From positions 1 through 64,000 of the forward strand of contig NZ_BAGD01000081.1 in assembly GCF_000308635.1 (NCBI RefSeq): 64,000 nt of DNA, read 5' to 3'. A program made the translations under genes and the position numbers. The notes beneath the pieces are model-generated. The model was not told where the DNA came from and did no database searches. It saw only the letters and a list, made by a program, of their open reading frames with translations. This document shows positions 16,507 to 24,188 of the stretch, in pieces; the first letter of the stretch is position 1; every line of letters begins with the position of its first letter. This stretch comes from Nocardia otitidiscaviarum NBRC 14405. GTDB taxonomy: Bacteria > Actinomycetota > Actinomycetes > Mycobacteriales > Mycobacteriaceae.

Positions 16507-17285
16507 GCACCGTGGTGATCACCGGCGGCACCCGTGGCATCGGGCTGGGCATGGCGCGCGCACTGCTCGACCGCGGTCATCGGGTCGCGTTGTGCGGCAG
16601 CGACGCCGAGCGGGTGGCGAAGATCGGCGCCGAACTCCCCGACCACGCGGTGGTGGTCACCGCCGACGTCACCGACCGGGAGCAGGTGCGTCGGCTGTGG
16701 GACACCGCGGTGGAGCGGTGCGGCGGCGTGGACATCTGGATCAACAACGCGGGCGTCTCGCATGACCGGAAACCGCTGTGGGAGTTACCCGTCGAGACCA
16801 CCCGCACCGTCCTGGACACCAATCTGCTGGGCGTGCTCAACGGCTGTGCCGTGGCCGTGGCGGGAATGGCCGACACCGGCGGCGGCCACATCTGGAATAT
16901 GGAGGGCCTGGGCAGCGACGGACGCACCGTGGCCGGGCTGGGGGTCTACGGGGCGAGCAAGCGCGCGGTCACCTATCTGACCACCGCACTCGCCGCCGAG
17001 GTCCCGTCCGGGGTGTCGGTCGGGCTGCTCAGTCCGGGCATGGTCGTCACCGACCTGCTCACCCACGGCTACGACGATCCGGCGGAGTTGGCGAAGGCGC
17101 GCCGCATCTTCAATATCCTGGCCGATTCGGTGGAGACGGTCGCGCCCTGGCTGGCCGCGCGGGCGGTCGACAAGCGGCGCAACGGCGCGCACGTGCGCTG
17201 GCTGACCACCCGCAAGATCATCGCGCGGTTCGCCCTCGCGCCGGTACGTCGCCGCGACCTGTTCACCACAGAGAGGAACCCATGA
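16503..17285 (+). CDS. SDR resembling chlorophyll b reductase (NOL/NYC1)
   Basis: 260 residues. Classical SDR cofactor motif TGGTRGIG (7-14), NNAG at 81-84 and catalytic Tyr149/Lys153 (YGASK). Several non-generic blocks match plant NOL/NYC1 as remembered: DIWINNAG, GGHIWNMEGLGSDGR (NOL: GGHIFNIDGAGSDGR), YGASKRAVTYLT, LLSPGMVVTDLLT (LSPGMVTTDLLM), RIFNILAD before a VxPWLAA segment, and HVRWLTTRKIIARF (YIRFLTGIKAYTKIF). These enzymes reduce the C7 formyl of chlorophyll b. Plant NYC1 has membrane helices; this one, like NOL, has none. ATGA overlaps at both ends place it firmly in the operon. It could instead act on another formylated tetrapyrrole. Confidence 0.83.
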   Translation: MSTVVITGGTRGIGLGMARALLDRGHRVALCGSDAERVAKIGAELPDHAVVVTADVTDREQVRRLWDTAVERCGGVDIWINNAGVSHDRKPLWELPVETTRTVLDTNLLGVLNGCAVAVAGMADTGGGHIWNMEGLGSDGRTVAGLGVYGASKRAVTYLTTALAAEVPSGVSVGLLSPGMVVTDLLTHGYDDPAELAKARRIFNILADSVETVAPWLAARAVDKRRNGAHVRWLTTRKIIARFALAPVRRRDLFTTERNP

Positions 17286-18025
17286 CCGACGCACTGGGCT
17301 GGCGGCGCAAATTCGGGGTGATCGCGCCGTCGACCAACACCATCGTGGAACCCGACTTCTACCGCATGGGCGTGCCGGGGGTGACAGCCCATTTCAGCCG
17401 CATCCACATTCGCGACCAGAACATGAACGACGACGCCGGTATGGGTCGGCTGCTCGAGCAGATCCGCGCCGAGATCGGGGCCGCCTGCGAACGCGTGCTG
17501 ACCTGCGAACCCGACTACATGGTCATGGGTATGTCCGCGGAGACCTTCTGGGGCGGAGTGGAGGGCAATCGGCAATTCGTGCAACAGATTCACGACATCA
17601 GCGGACTACGGGTAGCCACCGGCGCGGAAGCCTGCCGACGGGCGCTGCACCTGTACGGCGCGAAACGGATCGGCGTCGTCACGCCGTACCAGCCGGTGGG
17701 CGACGAGAACGTGGTGCGTTTCTTCGGCGAACTCGGCTTCGAGGTCAAGGCCATTCGGGGGCTGCGGTGCCCGACGGCGGTGTCCATCGCGCACGTGACC
17801 GAGGATGACCTGCGCGCAGCGCTACGCGAGGTGGACGGTGACGGGGTGGACGCGCTGGTGCAGTGCGGCACCAACCTGTCCATGGTGCGCTTGGCCGACG
17901 AGGCGGAGCGCTGGCTCGGCAAACCGGTCATCGCCATCAATGCGGCAACCTGGTGGATGGCGCTGCGCGACAACGACATCCACGATCGAGTGAAGGGAGC
18001 GGGAGCGCTTCTGCGCGACCACTGA
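17282..18025 (+). CDS. Arylmalonate decarboxylase/maleate isomerase-like protein (Asp/Glu racemase superfamily), copy 1
   Basis: 247 residues. VIAPSTNTIVEPDFY is the usual N-terminal loop of this group. Two-cysteine members (maleate isomerase, racemases) need a Cys in each half. Here the first site reads MGMSAETFWGG with no Cys, and the second reads VQCGTNLSM with a Cys that aligns with Cys188 of arylmalonate decarboxylase (LSCGGL). That single-Cys pattern favours decarboxylase-like chemistry over isomerisation. Last gene of the eight-gene operon (ATGA overlap), followed by a hairpin at 18035-18065. A paralogue at 20753-21496 lacks even the second Cys. The substrate is unknown; a small acid released from ring breakdown is a possibility. 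Confidence 0.82.
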   Translation: MTDALGWRRKFGVIAPSTNTIVEPDFYRMGVPGVTAHFSRIHIRDQNMNDDAGMGRLLEQIRAEIGAACERVLTCEPDYMVMGMSAETFWGGVEGNRQFVQQIHDISGLRVATGAEACRRALHLYGAKRIGVVTPYQPVGDENVVRFFGELGFEVKAIRGLRCPTAVSIAHVTEDDLRAALREVDGDGVDALVQCGTNLSMVRLADEAERWLGKPVIAINAATWWMALRDNDIHDRVKGAGALLRDH

Positions 18026-18034
18026 CCACCCGGC

Positions 18035-18065
18035 CCGGGCTCTGAGCATCCGTCGCCGAGCCCGG
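18035..18065 (+). terminator. Hairpin after the eight-gene operon
   Basis: CCGGGCTC (18035-18042) pairs with GAGCCCGG (18058-18065) across a 15-base loop, ten bases after the last stop. It has no T-run, as is usual for actinobacterial terminators. Confidence 0.5.
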
Positions 18066-18151
18066 ATTCCCGACGCCACGCGCTACAGCGCACCCCTGAC
18101 GGTGATCGCCGCATAACTCTCCGTCCGATCCGGGGGAGCCCACGTACAGAC

Positions 18152-18994
18152 CTAGACTCCCCCGGATCGGGTATCGAGTGCCTTGCGGATAAGCGTGCGG
18201 GCCTCGTCTCCCGTGACCGCTTTCCCCGCAAGGGTTTCGAACGCTCGGGAGTAGACCGCAACCTCGGTTGGTTGTGTGATCGTTTGCTCTGCGCTGATGC
18301 CCTCGACCATGACCAGATGGTCATCGAACATGATGAAGTTCGGAGCCGTCAGCGGCGGCAAGGCTCTGCTCGGAATTATTCCGAACACCACGCGCGGCAA
18401 TCCCATCACCGCAAAGAGCCGGTCGAGCTGTCCAGTCATCACGGCATCATCGCCGACCGTGGTTGACAATGCCTGCTCGGCTATCACGATCCGGAACCGC
18501 CGTTTGCCTTTGTACAGAAACTGTTGACGCTCGAGGCGCTTGGCTACACCTTCGTCCACATCGTCGGGTATCCGCTCGAACGTCACGACGTCGCGCAGTA
18601 TCGCTTCCGCGTACTCGGCGGTCTGGAGGATGCCGGGAATGATGGTCGGTTGGTAGATCCGCGTGAGCGTCGCCTTCTCCGCGAGTACTACCGAGATATG
18701 TTGCCGCCGTTTGGTTCCAGTGCTCAGAATGCGGCGCCACTCGACGTACGCGGCGTCCACATTGTTCAGCGTGGCAATCAGGTCAGGGAGCTGATCAGTT
18801 GCCCCGGTGTACTGGCAGATAGCCCGTAGGTCAGCCTCCGATGGGCTCCGGGAACCGCGCTCGAACCGGGACAGCTTCGACTCGTGCCAGCCCGCCAAGG
18901 ACGCGAGCTGGCGCGCGGTCAATCCTGAATGGCGGCGGACTTCCCTCAGCCTCTGGCCGAGCGCTTCCCTCGCCTGGTGCACACTGTCCGTCAC
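18152..18994 (-). CDS. Scr1-type XRE-family regulator (DUF5753)
   Basis: 280 residues from GTG 18994. The N-terminal helix-turn-helix spans about residues 10-60 (LREVRRHSGLTARQLASLAG, then WHESKLSRFERGSRSPS). The rest is the DUF5753 domain: TLTRIYQPTIIPGILQTAEYA, a middle RLERQQFLYKG and a C-terminal FETLAGKAVTG. Such proteins regulate secondary metabolism or development and are usually paired with a small partner. Here the partner is a DUF6879-type protein whose stop overlaps this start by 4 bases. The long alternative start at 19168 lies inside the upstream gene and is rejected. Confidence 0.88.
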   Translation of the reverse strand: MTDSVHQAREALGQRLREVRRHSGLTARQLASLAGWHESKLSRFERGSRSPSEADLRAICQYTGATDQLPDLIATLNNVDAAYVEWRRILSTGTKRRQHISVVLAEKATLTRIYQPTIIPGILQTAEYAEAILRDVVTFERIPDDVDEGVAKRLERQQFLYKGKRRFRIVIAEQALSTTVGDDAVMTGQLDRLFAVMGLPRVVFGIIPSRALPPLTAPNFIMFDDHLVMVEGISAEQTITQPTEVAVYSRAFETLAGKAVTGDEARTLIRKALDTRSGGV

Positions 18995-19524
18995 TGCCCA
19001 GCGTGTACCCGGTTGAACTCGGAGTATGGCGTCGCCAGCTCCCACAGCCGCTGTTTCACGCTGCGACAGTACGCCGCTATGCCTGGATCGGTGGTGCTCA
19101 CCGAATCTGCGGGCTTGCCGTCCTCGTAGGTCACGTTGAACACGACCAATCGACCGTCGAATAGCCACCAGTCGTCCTCCGGCATACAGTCGGGCGGGAC
19201 GAGATGCCGGGGAACGTATCGGATGTCATCACCGGCATCGACGTTGTAGTGGGTGACAGACAACAACCAACGTTGGTAATCGCTGAGCGGGACCGTGACC
19301 ACCCGTACCCGACTCATCACCACTCCACGGCCGACGGTCTCCCGCACCATAGCCCGCCACTCCGCAGACGGATCGGCGTTATCGGGCGGCTCACCGTTCA
19401 GGAACCTACGGAGCGGCTCCGACTCGTACAGCTCGGCGTAGGCGTCCCTGAGTTCCAGGTGGAACGCTTCATGTCGGCAGTCGTGGAACAGATCAGGCCA
19501 GGGGTCGCCTTGCCGCAGCAGCAC
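18991..19524 (-). CDS. DUF6879-type protein, partner of the Scr1 regulator
   Basis: 177 residues from GTG 19524, chosen because GAAAGGAC lies 8-10 bases upstream and the product then starts at the family's usual opening (LLRQGDPWPDLFHDCRHEAFHL). Later conserved blocks are RVRVVTVPLSDYQRWLL, DIRYVPR and the acidic/aromatic EDDWWLFD-RLVVF. No catalytic motif is known. In actinomycetes this family is regularly found directly before an Scr1-like HTH gene, as here (GTGA overlap), and may be its effector or antidote. Confidence 0.8.
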   Translation of the reverse strand: MLLRQGDPWPDLFHDCRHEAFHLELRDAYAELYESEPLRRFLNGEPPDNADPSAEWRAMVRETVGRGVVMSRVRVVTVPLSDYQRWLLSVTHYNVDAGDDIRYVPRHLVPPDCMPEDDWWLFDGRLVVFNVTYEDGKPADSVSTTDPGIAAYCRSVKQRLWELATPYSEFNRVHAGQ

Positions 19525-19834
19525 CGTGGAACGTCCTTTCTCGCTTGGCGACCAAGATCGCCGTCTCATCGACGGCCAGTTCAAGTTGGCTCAACGTCTC
19601 GTCATCCGCCACCGGTTCGCCGGTCAGCGTGAACGTACCGCGTCCCGTATCGGTCAGCGGTGAGCCGACGAAGGTTCTCGGATCGGCATATCCGAGAAGT
19701 ACGTGCGGGATCTCGACTGTTTCGGGGCGGTCGGTTTGCCAACCCTGTACGAGGAAGGCACCTTGGTCCGTGTCGTACAAGGACGGACACCCGTTCCTGT
19801 CCGAGCCGTTCTTGCCGAGGAAGCGCAAGCGCAT
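19493..19834 (-). CDS. Small protein first in the Scr1/DUF6879 module
   Basis: 113 residues from ATG 19834, preceded by an AGAGGA ribosome site. It starts MRLRFLGKNGSDRNGCPSLY, followed by DTDQGAFLVQGWQTD. I recognise this as the short protein with a GGSPTLY...YLVQGW pattern that often opens Scr1 modules; no function is assigned. The 3' end overlaps the DUF6879 start by 32 bases, so the three genes are one transcript. The C-terminus (ERTFHGAAAARRPLA) is probably unstructured. Confidence 0.75.
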   Translation of the reverse strand: MRLRFLGKNGSDRNGCPSLYDTDQGAFLVQGWQTDRPETVEIPHVLLGYADPRTFVGSPLTDTGRGTFTLTGEPVADDETLSQLELAVDETAILVAKRERTFHGAAAARRPLA

Positions 19835-19908
19835 GGTTCCGATCCTCTCTCGTTGTCTGCCTTGGTATTCAGGCATGACTTGATGATCCTCGGATGCGGC
19901 ATGTTTCG

Positions 19909-19961
19909 CCAGTAATCTGGTACATACTGGCAAATCTTGGCAAGTCTGTAGACCATACTGG
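19909..19961. promoter_or_regulatory. Repeat-rich divergent promoter of the Scr1 module
   Basis: CCAGTA (19909-19914) and TACTGG (19925-19930) form an inverted repeat. ATACTGG recurs at 19955-19961. A tandem decamer TGGCAAATCT/TGGCAAGTCT fills 19928-19947. The stretch is AT-rich for this genome and lies between the Scr1 module and the divergent gene at 20054, fitting an autoregulatory site. Confidence 0.5.
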
Positions 19962-20053
19962 TGACTGGTCCTTAGCCTCAAGGCCAAGCGCTCGGGGGCG
20001 GTGCAGTCGACCCGCCCCGGGTCGCCGACCACCGACGAAAAATGGGGAGCGCG

Positions 20054-20554
20054 ATGGCCAGGCGTAGCAGGCTCGGAGAGTTCCCCGGCGGCGTACTCGA
20101 GATCGACGCCTACGACGACGACCCCGCCGAGGGTCACCCGGGGGTGTACCTCGAGTACCACGACGCTGCCGACGACACCCAGCGAGGAACCGAGATGCGC
20201 TACCAGGCAACAGCAATCGGATACCTCCGGACCGACGTGTCCGGACTGGCCCAACTCTGGGACCAATCCCAGATACGCAAGCTGGCCGCTCGGCTCGGCT
20301 ACGACTTCGCCGACATGATCGTCTACGACCCGAAATTCGGCCGGCCACCACTGGCCCGGCTCAAGGCCCAAGCCACCCGCCTCGACGCCGAAGCAGTCAT
20401 AGTCCCTGGCCCCGAACACTTCGAGGACGGACAGGTACCCAGATCACTGGTGCGCCAGGTGGACGTGATCACCGTGACGCCGGAAGAAACCTATGCGCGA
20501 CGAGCTGTGCCACCGTTGCCGGATCGGCCGCCCGGCAGGGCGAATGGAACCTGA
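20054..20554 (+). CDS. Protein with resolvase-like N-terminal pattern, probably non-catalytic
   Basis: 166 residues from ATG 20054, preferred over ATG 20042 because GGGGAG lies 7 bases before it. The middle part (AIGYLRTDVSGLAQ, QSQIRKLAARLGYDFADMIVYD, PPLARLKAQATRLDAEAVIVPGPEHF) resembles the fold of serine-recombinase catalytic domains: strand, QI..LA..LGY helix, D...P, PGxxHF. The catalytic Ser after YxR is Asp-Val-Ser here and other key Args are unclear. I infer a degenerate recombinase fold of unknown role. It is divergent from the Scr1 module, and such proteins recur beside these modules. Confidence 0.6.
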   Translation: MARRSRLGEFPGGVLEIDAYDDDPAEGHPGVYLEYHDAADDTQRGTEMRYQATAIGYLRTDVSGLAQLWDQSQIRKLAARLGYDFADMIVYDPKFGRPPLARLKAQATRLDAEAVIVPGPEHFEDGQVPRSLVRQVDVITVTPEETYARRAVPPLPDRPPGRANGT

Positions 20555-20752
20555 ACACGCTGACGGGGCGGTACCGCGCCCCTCGAGCGATTCGCGACAG
20601 CGGGAACCGTTGTCCCTCAGCTCACACCGACGCTCGGGAACACGGGAGAAGGTAAGCATGTAGACGAACGTGCGGTGCCACTCATTCGAGCCCTGAGCGG
20701 CTTTGATCAGCACGGAGGCACTACCGCGATACCGGATCACCGAGGGATGGGA

Positions 20753-21496
20753 TCAGTGTTCGCGCAGGAGTGTCCCTGCACCCTCTACGCGATCGTCGAA
20801 ACCGTGGTCGCGCAGGGCGTACCACAGGGTGGCGGCGTTGATGGCGATCACGGGTTTGCCCAGTTCCGCTTCGAGGCGATCGGCGAGTGCTACGAAGGAG
20901 AGGTTGGTGCCGACCTGCACGATCGCCTGGATATCCGGGCCGTCGAGGGCCGTGACGACCTCGCGTAGGCGGTCGTCGCCGACGCGTGCGATGGCCATGG
21001 CGCTCGGGCAGCGCAGCCCGGTGATGGCGGCGACGTCGAATCCCGCCTCGGTGAAGAACCGCCCCACCTCGCGGTCGGCGATGGGTTGGTACGGCGAGAA
21101 GACCGCGATGCGGCGGCAGCCCAGTTCGTGCAGGGCGGCCCGGCACGAACTCGCCCCGGTGGTGACCGGAAGTCCGGTGCGGTCGCGCAGGCGCTGTTCG
21201 AAGGCCGCGTTCCCGGCCACGCCGCCCCAGAACGTCTCCGCGGACATACCCATCACCATGCGTTCGGGTTCGGCGGTGAGCACGTCGCGCACGGCGGTAT
21301 CGATGGAGGCGCGGATCTGCACCAGCAGCGCCTGGAAGTCCGCGTCGTCGCCCATCACCGGATTCGGGATGTACATGGAACCGACGCGGAACGCGATGCC
21401 CGGCAGCCCCGCCCGCCAGTAGTCGTGCTCCACAACGGTATTCGTACTCGGTACGACGACGCCGAAGACGGCGCGGGTGCCGACGACATTGGTCAT
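20753..21496 (-). CDS. Asp/Glu racemase-superfamily protein, copy 2, lacking both usual cysteines
   Basis: 247 residues, the same length as the protein at 17282 and clearly paralogous: VVVPSTNTVVEHDYW, MVMGMSAETFWGGVAGN and VIAINAATLWYALRDHG. At the position where copy 1 has QCGTNLS this one has QVGTNLS, so the presumed catalytic Cys is Val and the N-terminal site is Ser as well. It may use other chemistry or be a binding protein. A GGGAG ribosome site precedes ATG 21496. It is 37 bases downstream of a TetR gene on the same strand, which may control it. Confidence 0.82.
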   Translation of the reverse strand: MTNVVGTRAVFGVVVPSTNTVVEHDYWRAGLPGIAFRVGSMYIPNPVMGDDADFQALLVQIRASIDTAVRDVLTAEPERMVMGMSAETFWGGVAGNAAFEQRLRDRTGLPVTTGASSCRAALHELGCRRIAVFSPYQPIADREVGRFFTEAGFDVAAITGLRCPSAMAIARVGDDRLREVVTALDGPDIQAIVQVGTNLSFVALADRLEAELGKPVIAINAATLWYALRDHGFDDRVEGAGTLLREH

Positions 21497-21533
21497 GACG
21501 CTCCCTGGTACTGCTGGATTCGGGTGTTTCGGT

Positions 21534-22094
21534 TCAGGTGGTGACGCGGGCCAGCACGTCGGCGGCCGCGCGGTGCGCCCGCTCCCGGTCCACCGGGCGG
21601 TCCAGCAGCAGCGCGTCCACGAGCAGCGGCGCGACGATCGCCGACGCCGCCTCCTCGACGGCGGCCTCGTCGCCGAATGCGAGTGCGCGCAACGCCGCCC
21701 GGAACGGCTCGAGCAGGTCCGCCACATACCGGTGGCGCAGTTCGGTGCAGGACGGGTCGGCCGACGAGGCGGTCACCAGTGCGCGCAGGAAGGCGGCGAC
21801 GGGCTTGTCGCGCAGACGATCACACAGCAGATCCACCTCGGTGTGCAGATCGGCGACGAGATCACCGCTGGGCGTGAGGGGTTCGTGCGGGGCGACGACG
21901 ATGAGCGCAGCGAGGACATCGCGCGGTGTCGGCCAGTGCCGGTAGATGGTGGTGCGGGCGACGCCGGTCACCGCGTGCAGGCGCTGCGGGGTGAGTGCAC
22001 CGGCCCCCTCGGTGAGCAGCAGGTCCAGCGCCGCGGTCAGTACGACGGCTTCGGTATCGGCGGCGGGGCCCGCGGGACGTCCGGGTCGAGTCAC
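21534..22094 (-). CDS. TetR-family transcriptional regulator
   Basis: 186 residues from GTG 22094. The helix-turn-helix is LTPQRLHAVTGVARTTIYRHWPTPRDVLAAL, in the variant with HW rather than HF/YF. The C-terminal domain has the TetR_C-like run of helices. Divergent from the cupin gene, with a perfect palindrome at 22120-22133 between them, so it probably represses both the cupin gene and itself (with copy 2 of the racemase-like gene). Confidence 0.88.
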   Translation of the reverse strand: MTRPGRPAGPAADTEAVVLTAALDLLLTEGAGALTPQRLHAVTGVARTTIYRHWPTPRDVLAALIVVAPHEPLTPSGDLVADLHTEVDLLCDRLRDKPVAAFLRALVTASSADPSCTELRHRYVADLLEPFRAALRALAFGDEAAVEEAASAIVAPLLVDALLLDRPVDRERAHRAAADVLARVTT

Positions 22095-22103
22095 GAGAAT
22101 TTA

Positions 22104-22149
22104 CGATACACCTTGTTTTGGTTATTCATAACCAGTACATTTCGTATCG
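22104..22149. promoter_or_regulatory. Nested palindromes between TetR and cupin genes
   Basis: GGTTAT-TC-ATAACC (22120-22133) is a perfect palindrome. It is flanked symmetrically by CGATAC (22104-22109) and GTATCG (22144-22149), another inverted pair. The 81-base divergent spacer is AT-rich and contains little else, so this is a good TetR operator candidate. Confidence 0.6.
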
Positions 22150-22175
22150 GAAATACCGCTTCCCGAGGAGGACCG

Positions 22176-23069
22176 ATGCGTCCACACGTAGAACTCATCG
22201 ACAAACGCGACCTCATCACCCATATCGCCGAGTTCGAGCACGCCACCGGCAGCGCCGTGCAGCGCAATCTCAGCTACGACGAAGAGGACGGATCCGCTTC
22301 ACTGGAGGTCACTTTCACCAGCGACTGGTCCCGGCCCGCCGGGGTGCACCACGCCGAAACGGAGTGGTACGTACTGTCGGGCGAGGTGACCATCGGCGAT
22401 ACCGTGCTCGGCCCCGAGGGATATTGGATGGCCCCGACGGGCGTCCACACCCCGCCGATCTCCGTCACCGCGGGCACCGAGATCCTGCTGTTCCGCGAAC
22501 AGGGCGACTGGCGTTTCGACCTCGTCGACGCCGACCGCGACTTCGTGCGCCCCGATCAGAAGCTCGTGGTGCTGAATTCGGCCGAGATGCCCTGGATCGA
22601 CGTCAAGGACGGCAGTCCGATGCGCTTCGACCTGGGCGGCACACCGGTACCCGGCCTGTACATCAAACTGCTGCACCGGGACGAGAAGACGGGCTTCTAC
22701 ACCCGCCTCATCAAGGCCAAGCCGGGCTGGCGCGAGGAACCCCTGGCCCACCACCCGTGCTCGGAGGAGGCGTACTGCCTCGACGGCGGTTTCGAGTACA
22801 ACTTCGGCAGGATGTGGCCCGGCACCTATTTCTGGCGGCCCGCGCTCATCCGACACGGCGATTTCACCGCCGACGCACAGCAGGGCTGCACGTGGATCGT
22901 GCGCTCGGACGCCGATCTCGTGGACTGGTACACCGACAATGCCCGGGTGACCATGTCCGGCGACGCCACCAACTGGGGCGACGACTACCCGCACAGCCTC
23001 GCCCCGCGCTACATCGAACCGGTCCGCTCCCGCTCCATCGGAGCCTGGGCCGATCCCGCCTACCAATAG
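22176..23069 (+). CDS. Double-cupin domain protein
   Basis: 297 residues. The N-terminal cupin shows GVHHAETEWYVLSGEVTIGD and then PEGYWMAPTGVHTPP, with metal-ligand-like His-His and Glu. A second cupin-like half holds HHPCSEEAYCLDGGFEYNF and YFWRPALIRHGDF. The layout resembles ChrR/DUF4437-type bicupins, some of which are dioxygenases or isomerases. GAGGAGGACCG before ATG 22176 is a strong ribosome site. Expression is probably controlled by the divergent TetR. It converges on the HpcH/HpaI gene across a strong hairpin. Confidence 0.8.
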   Translation: MRPHVELIDKRDLITHIAEFEHATGSAVQRNLSYDEEDGSASLEVTFTSDWSRPAGVHHAETEWYVLSGEVTIGDTVLGPEGYWMAPTGVHTPPISVTAGTEILLFREQGDWRFDLVDADRDFVRPDQKLVVLNSAEMPWIDVKDGSPMRFDLGGTPVPGLYIKLLHRDEKTGFYTRLIKAKPGWREEPLAHHPCSEEAYCLDGGFEYNFGRMWPGTYFWRPALIRHGDFTADAQQGCTWIVRSDADLVDWYTDNARVTMSGDATNWGDDYPHSLAPRYIEPVRSRSIGAWADPAYQ

Positions 23070-23143
23070 CGGCGGCCACGCGGACGACCCGAGTTCGCCG
23101 GGGTCCCATCGGCTTCCGATGCGGCACGGCGCGCGCGGGTAAC

Positions 23144-23180
23144 CGGGTACGGGGTGCATGACAGGGTCACCCCGTACCCG
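23144..23180. terminator. Strong bidirectional hairpin terminator
   Basis: Perfect 13-base arms CGGGTACGGGGTG (23144-23156) and CACCCCGTACCCG (23168-23180) around an 11-base loop, between the converging cupin and HpcH/HpaI genes. A second perfect hairpin GCACCGG-CAC-CCGGTGC follows at 23193-23209. The rest of the 291-base spacer (to 23360) shows only repeated GC-rich words. Confidence 0.75.
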
Positions 23181-23360
23181 CCGGCCGTCCCAGCACCGGC
23201 ACCCGGTGCGGCAACGCCACCCCCAGCACAGCGGCCGTCCCGGCACGACGATCGCCTCGACGCGGCAGCCGCCCCGCGCCCAGCGCAGCGATCAACCGGA
23301 CACAACAGCCAACCCGGCTCGACGATCAACCGGGCGCGGCGGGGGGCGCGATCACGGCGG

Positions 23361-24188
23361 CTATTCGGACGCGTTGTCGACCAGGGCGCGAGCGCGGCGG
23401 ACGACGGCGCGGTCCACCATGCGACCCGCGTCGTCGAGAACGACGCCCCCGGCGGCGGCCTCGAAACGGCGCACCAGCGCGCGGGCCGCGTCCAGGTCGG
23501 CGGGGCTGGGGGTGAATACCTCGTTGACGACGGGGACCTGGGCCGGGTGAATGCAGGCGCGGCCGCGAAAACCCATGCGGCGCAGGGCTGCGGTCGATGC
23601 GCGCAGACCGTCGAGGTCGCGGAAGTCGGTGCTGGTCGGCGCGAGCGGGGCCGCGATGTCGGCGGCCGCGGTGGCCAGCACGACCTGGGTGCGCAGGGCG
23701 AGCATTTCGTAGCCGTCGCGCCCGGGATCGATACCCAGTTCCGCGCACAGGTCCGCCTCCCCGATCATCAGGTGCCGCACCCGTGGCGCGGCGGCGATCT
23801 CGCGCGCCGCGTAGATCGCGGCGGCGCTCTCCAGCAGCGGGCAGAGGCGAATGGGCCGCATCGCCGGTTCGACCGCCGCCAACACGTCACCCACTTCCCG
23901 AATCTGTCGCGCTGACTCCGTTTTCGCCAGGCATATGGCTTCCACTCCGGCCGGGGCGACCGCACGAATGTCCTCGATGCCGTGTTCACCGGGATTGACG
24001 CGTACCCATATCCGCCGCGCCGACGGGGTGGCGGCGCGCAACCAGGCGGCCACCTCGGCGCGCGCACCCCCCTTGTCCCGCAGCGGCACCGCGTCCTCCA
24101 GATCCAGCAGCACCACGTCCGCGGGACCGGACACCGCCTTGTCGAACAGTTCCGGTCGGTTACCCGGAACATACAGCGCCGATCGCAT
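23361..24188 (-). CDS. HpcH/HpaI aldolase/citrate lyase beta-like protein
   Basis: 275 residues from ATG 24188, chosen for GGGGGAG upstream and the family opening RSALYVPGNRPELFDKA. Signature blocks: DVVLLDLEDAVP (Mg-binding Asp/Glu), RVNPGEHGIEDI, LCPLLESAAAIYAAREIA with the metal-ligand Glu, IGEADLCAELG, and RGRACIHPAQVPVVNEVF. The family cleaves or condenses CoA esters such as citryl-, malyl- or methylmalyl-CoA and is common in acid catabolism. It stands alone on the minus strand; with the cupin and racemase-like gene it may form a catabolic set. Confidence 0.88.
   Translation of the reverse strand: MRSALYVPGNRPELFDKAVSGPADVVLLDLEDAVPLRDKGGARAEVAAWLRAATPSARRIWVRVNPGEHGIEDIRAVAPAGVEAICLAKTESARQIREVGDVLAAVEPAMRPIRLCPLLESAAAIYAAREIAAAPRVRHLMIGEADLCAELGIDPGRDGYEMLALRTQVVLATAAADIAAPLAPTSTDFRDLDGLRASTAALRRMGFRGRACIHPAQVPVVNEVFTPSPADLDAARALVRRFEAAAGGVVLDDAGRMVDRAVVRRARALVDNASE

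Noticed and set aside
17282..18025. Clear-cut maleate isomerase closing a pyrrole-to-fumarate route
   Set aside because: It is attractive with the nitrilase-like gene, but the first catalytic Cys is missing, so a decarboxylase-like reaction is at least as likely.
10337..18025. Stay-green type Mg-dechelatase in the operon
   Set aside because: I looked for it in the unknown protein at 15562 but saw no matching blocks.
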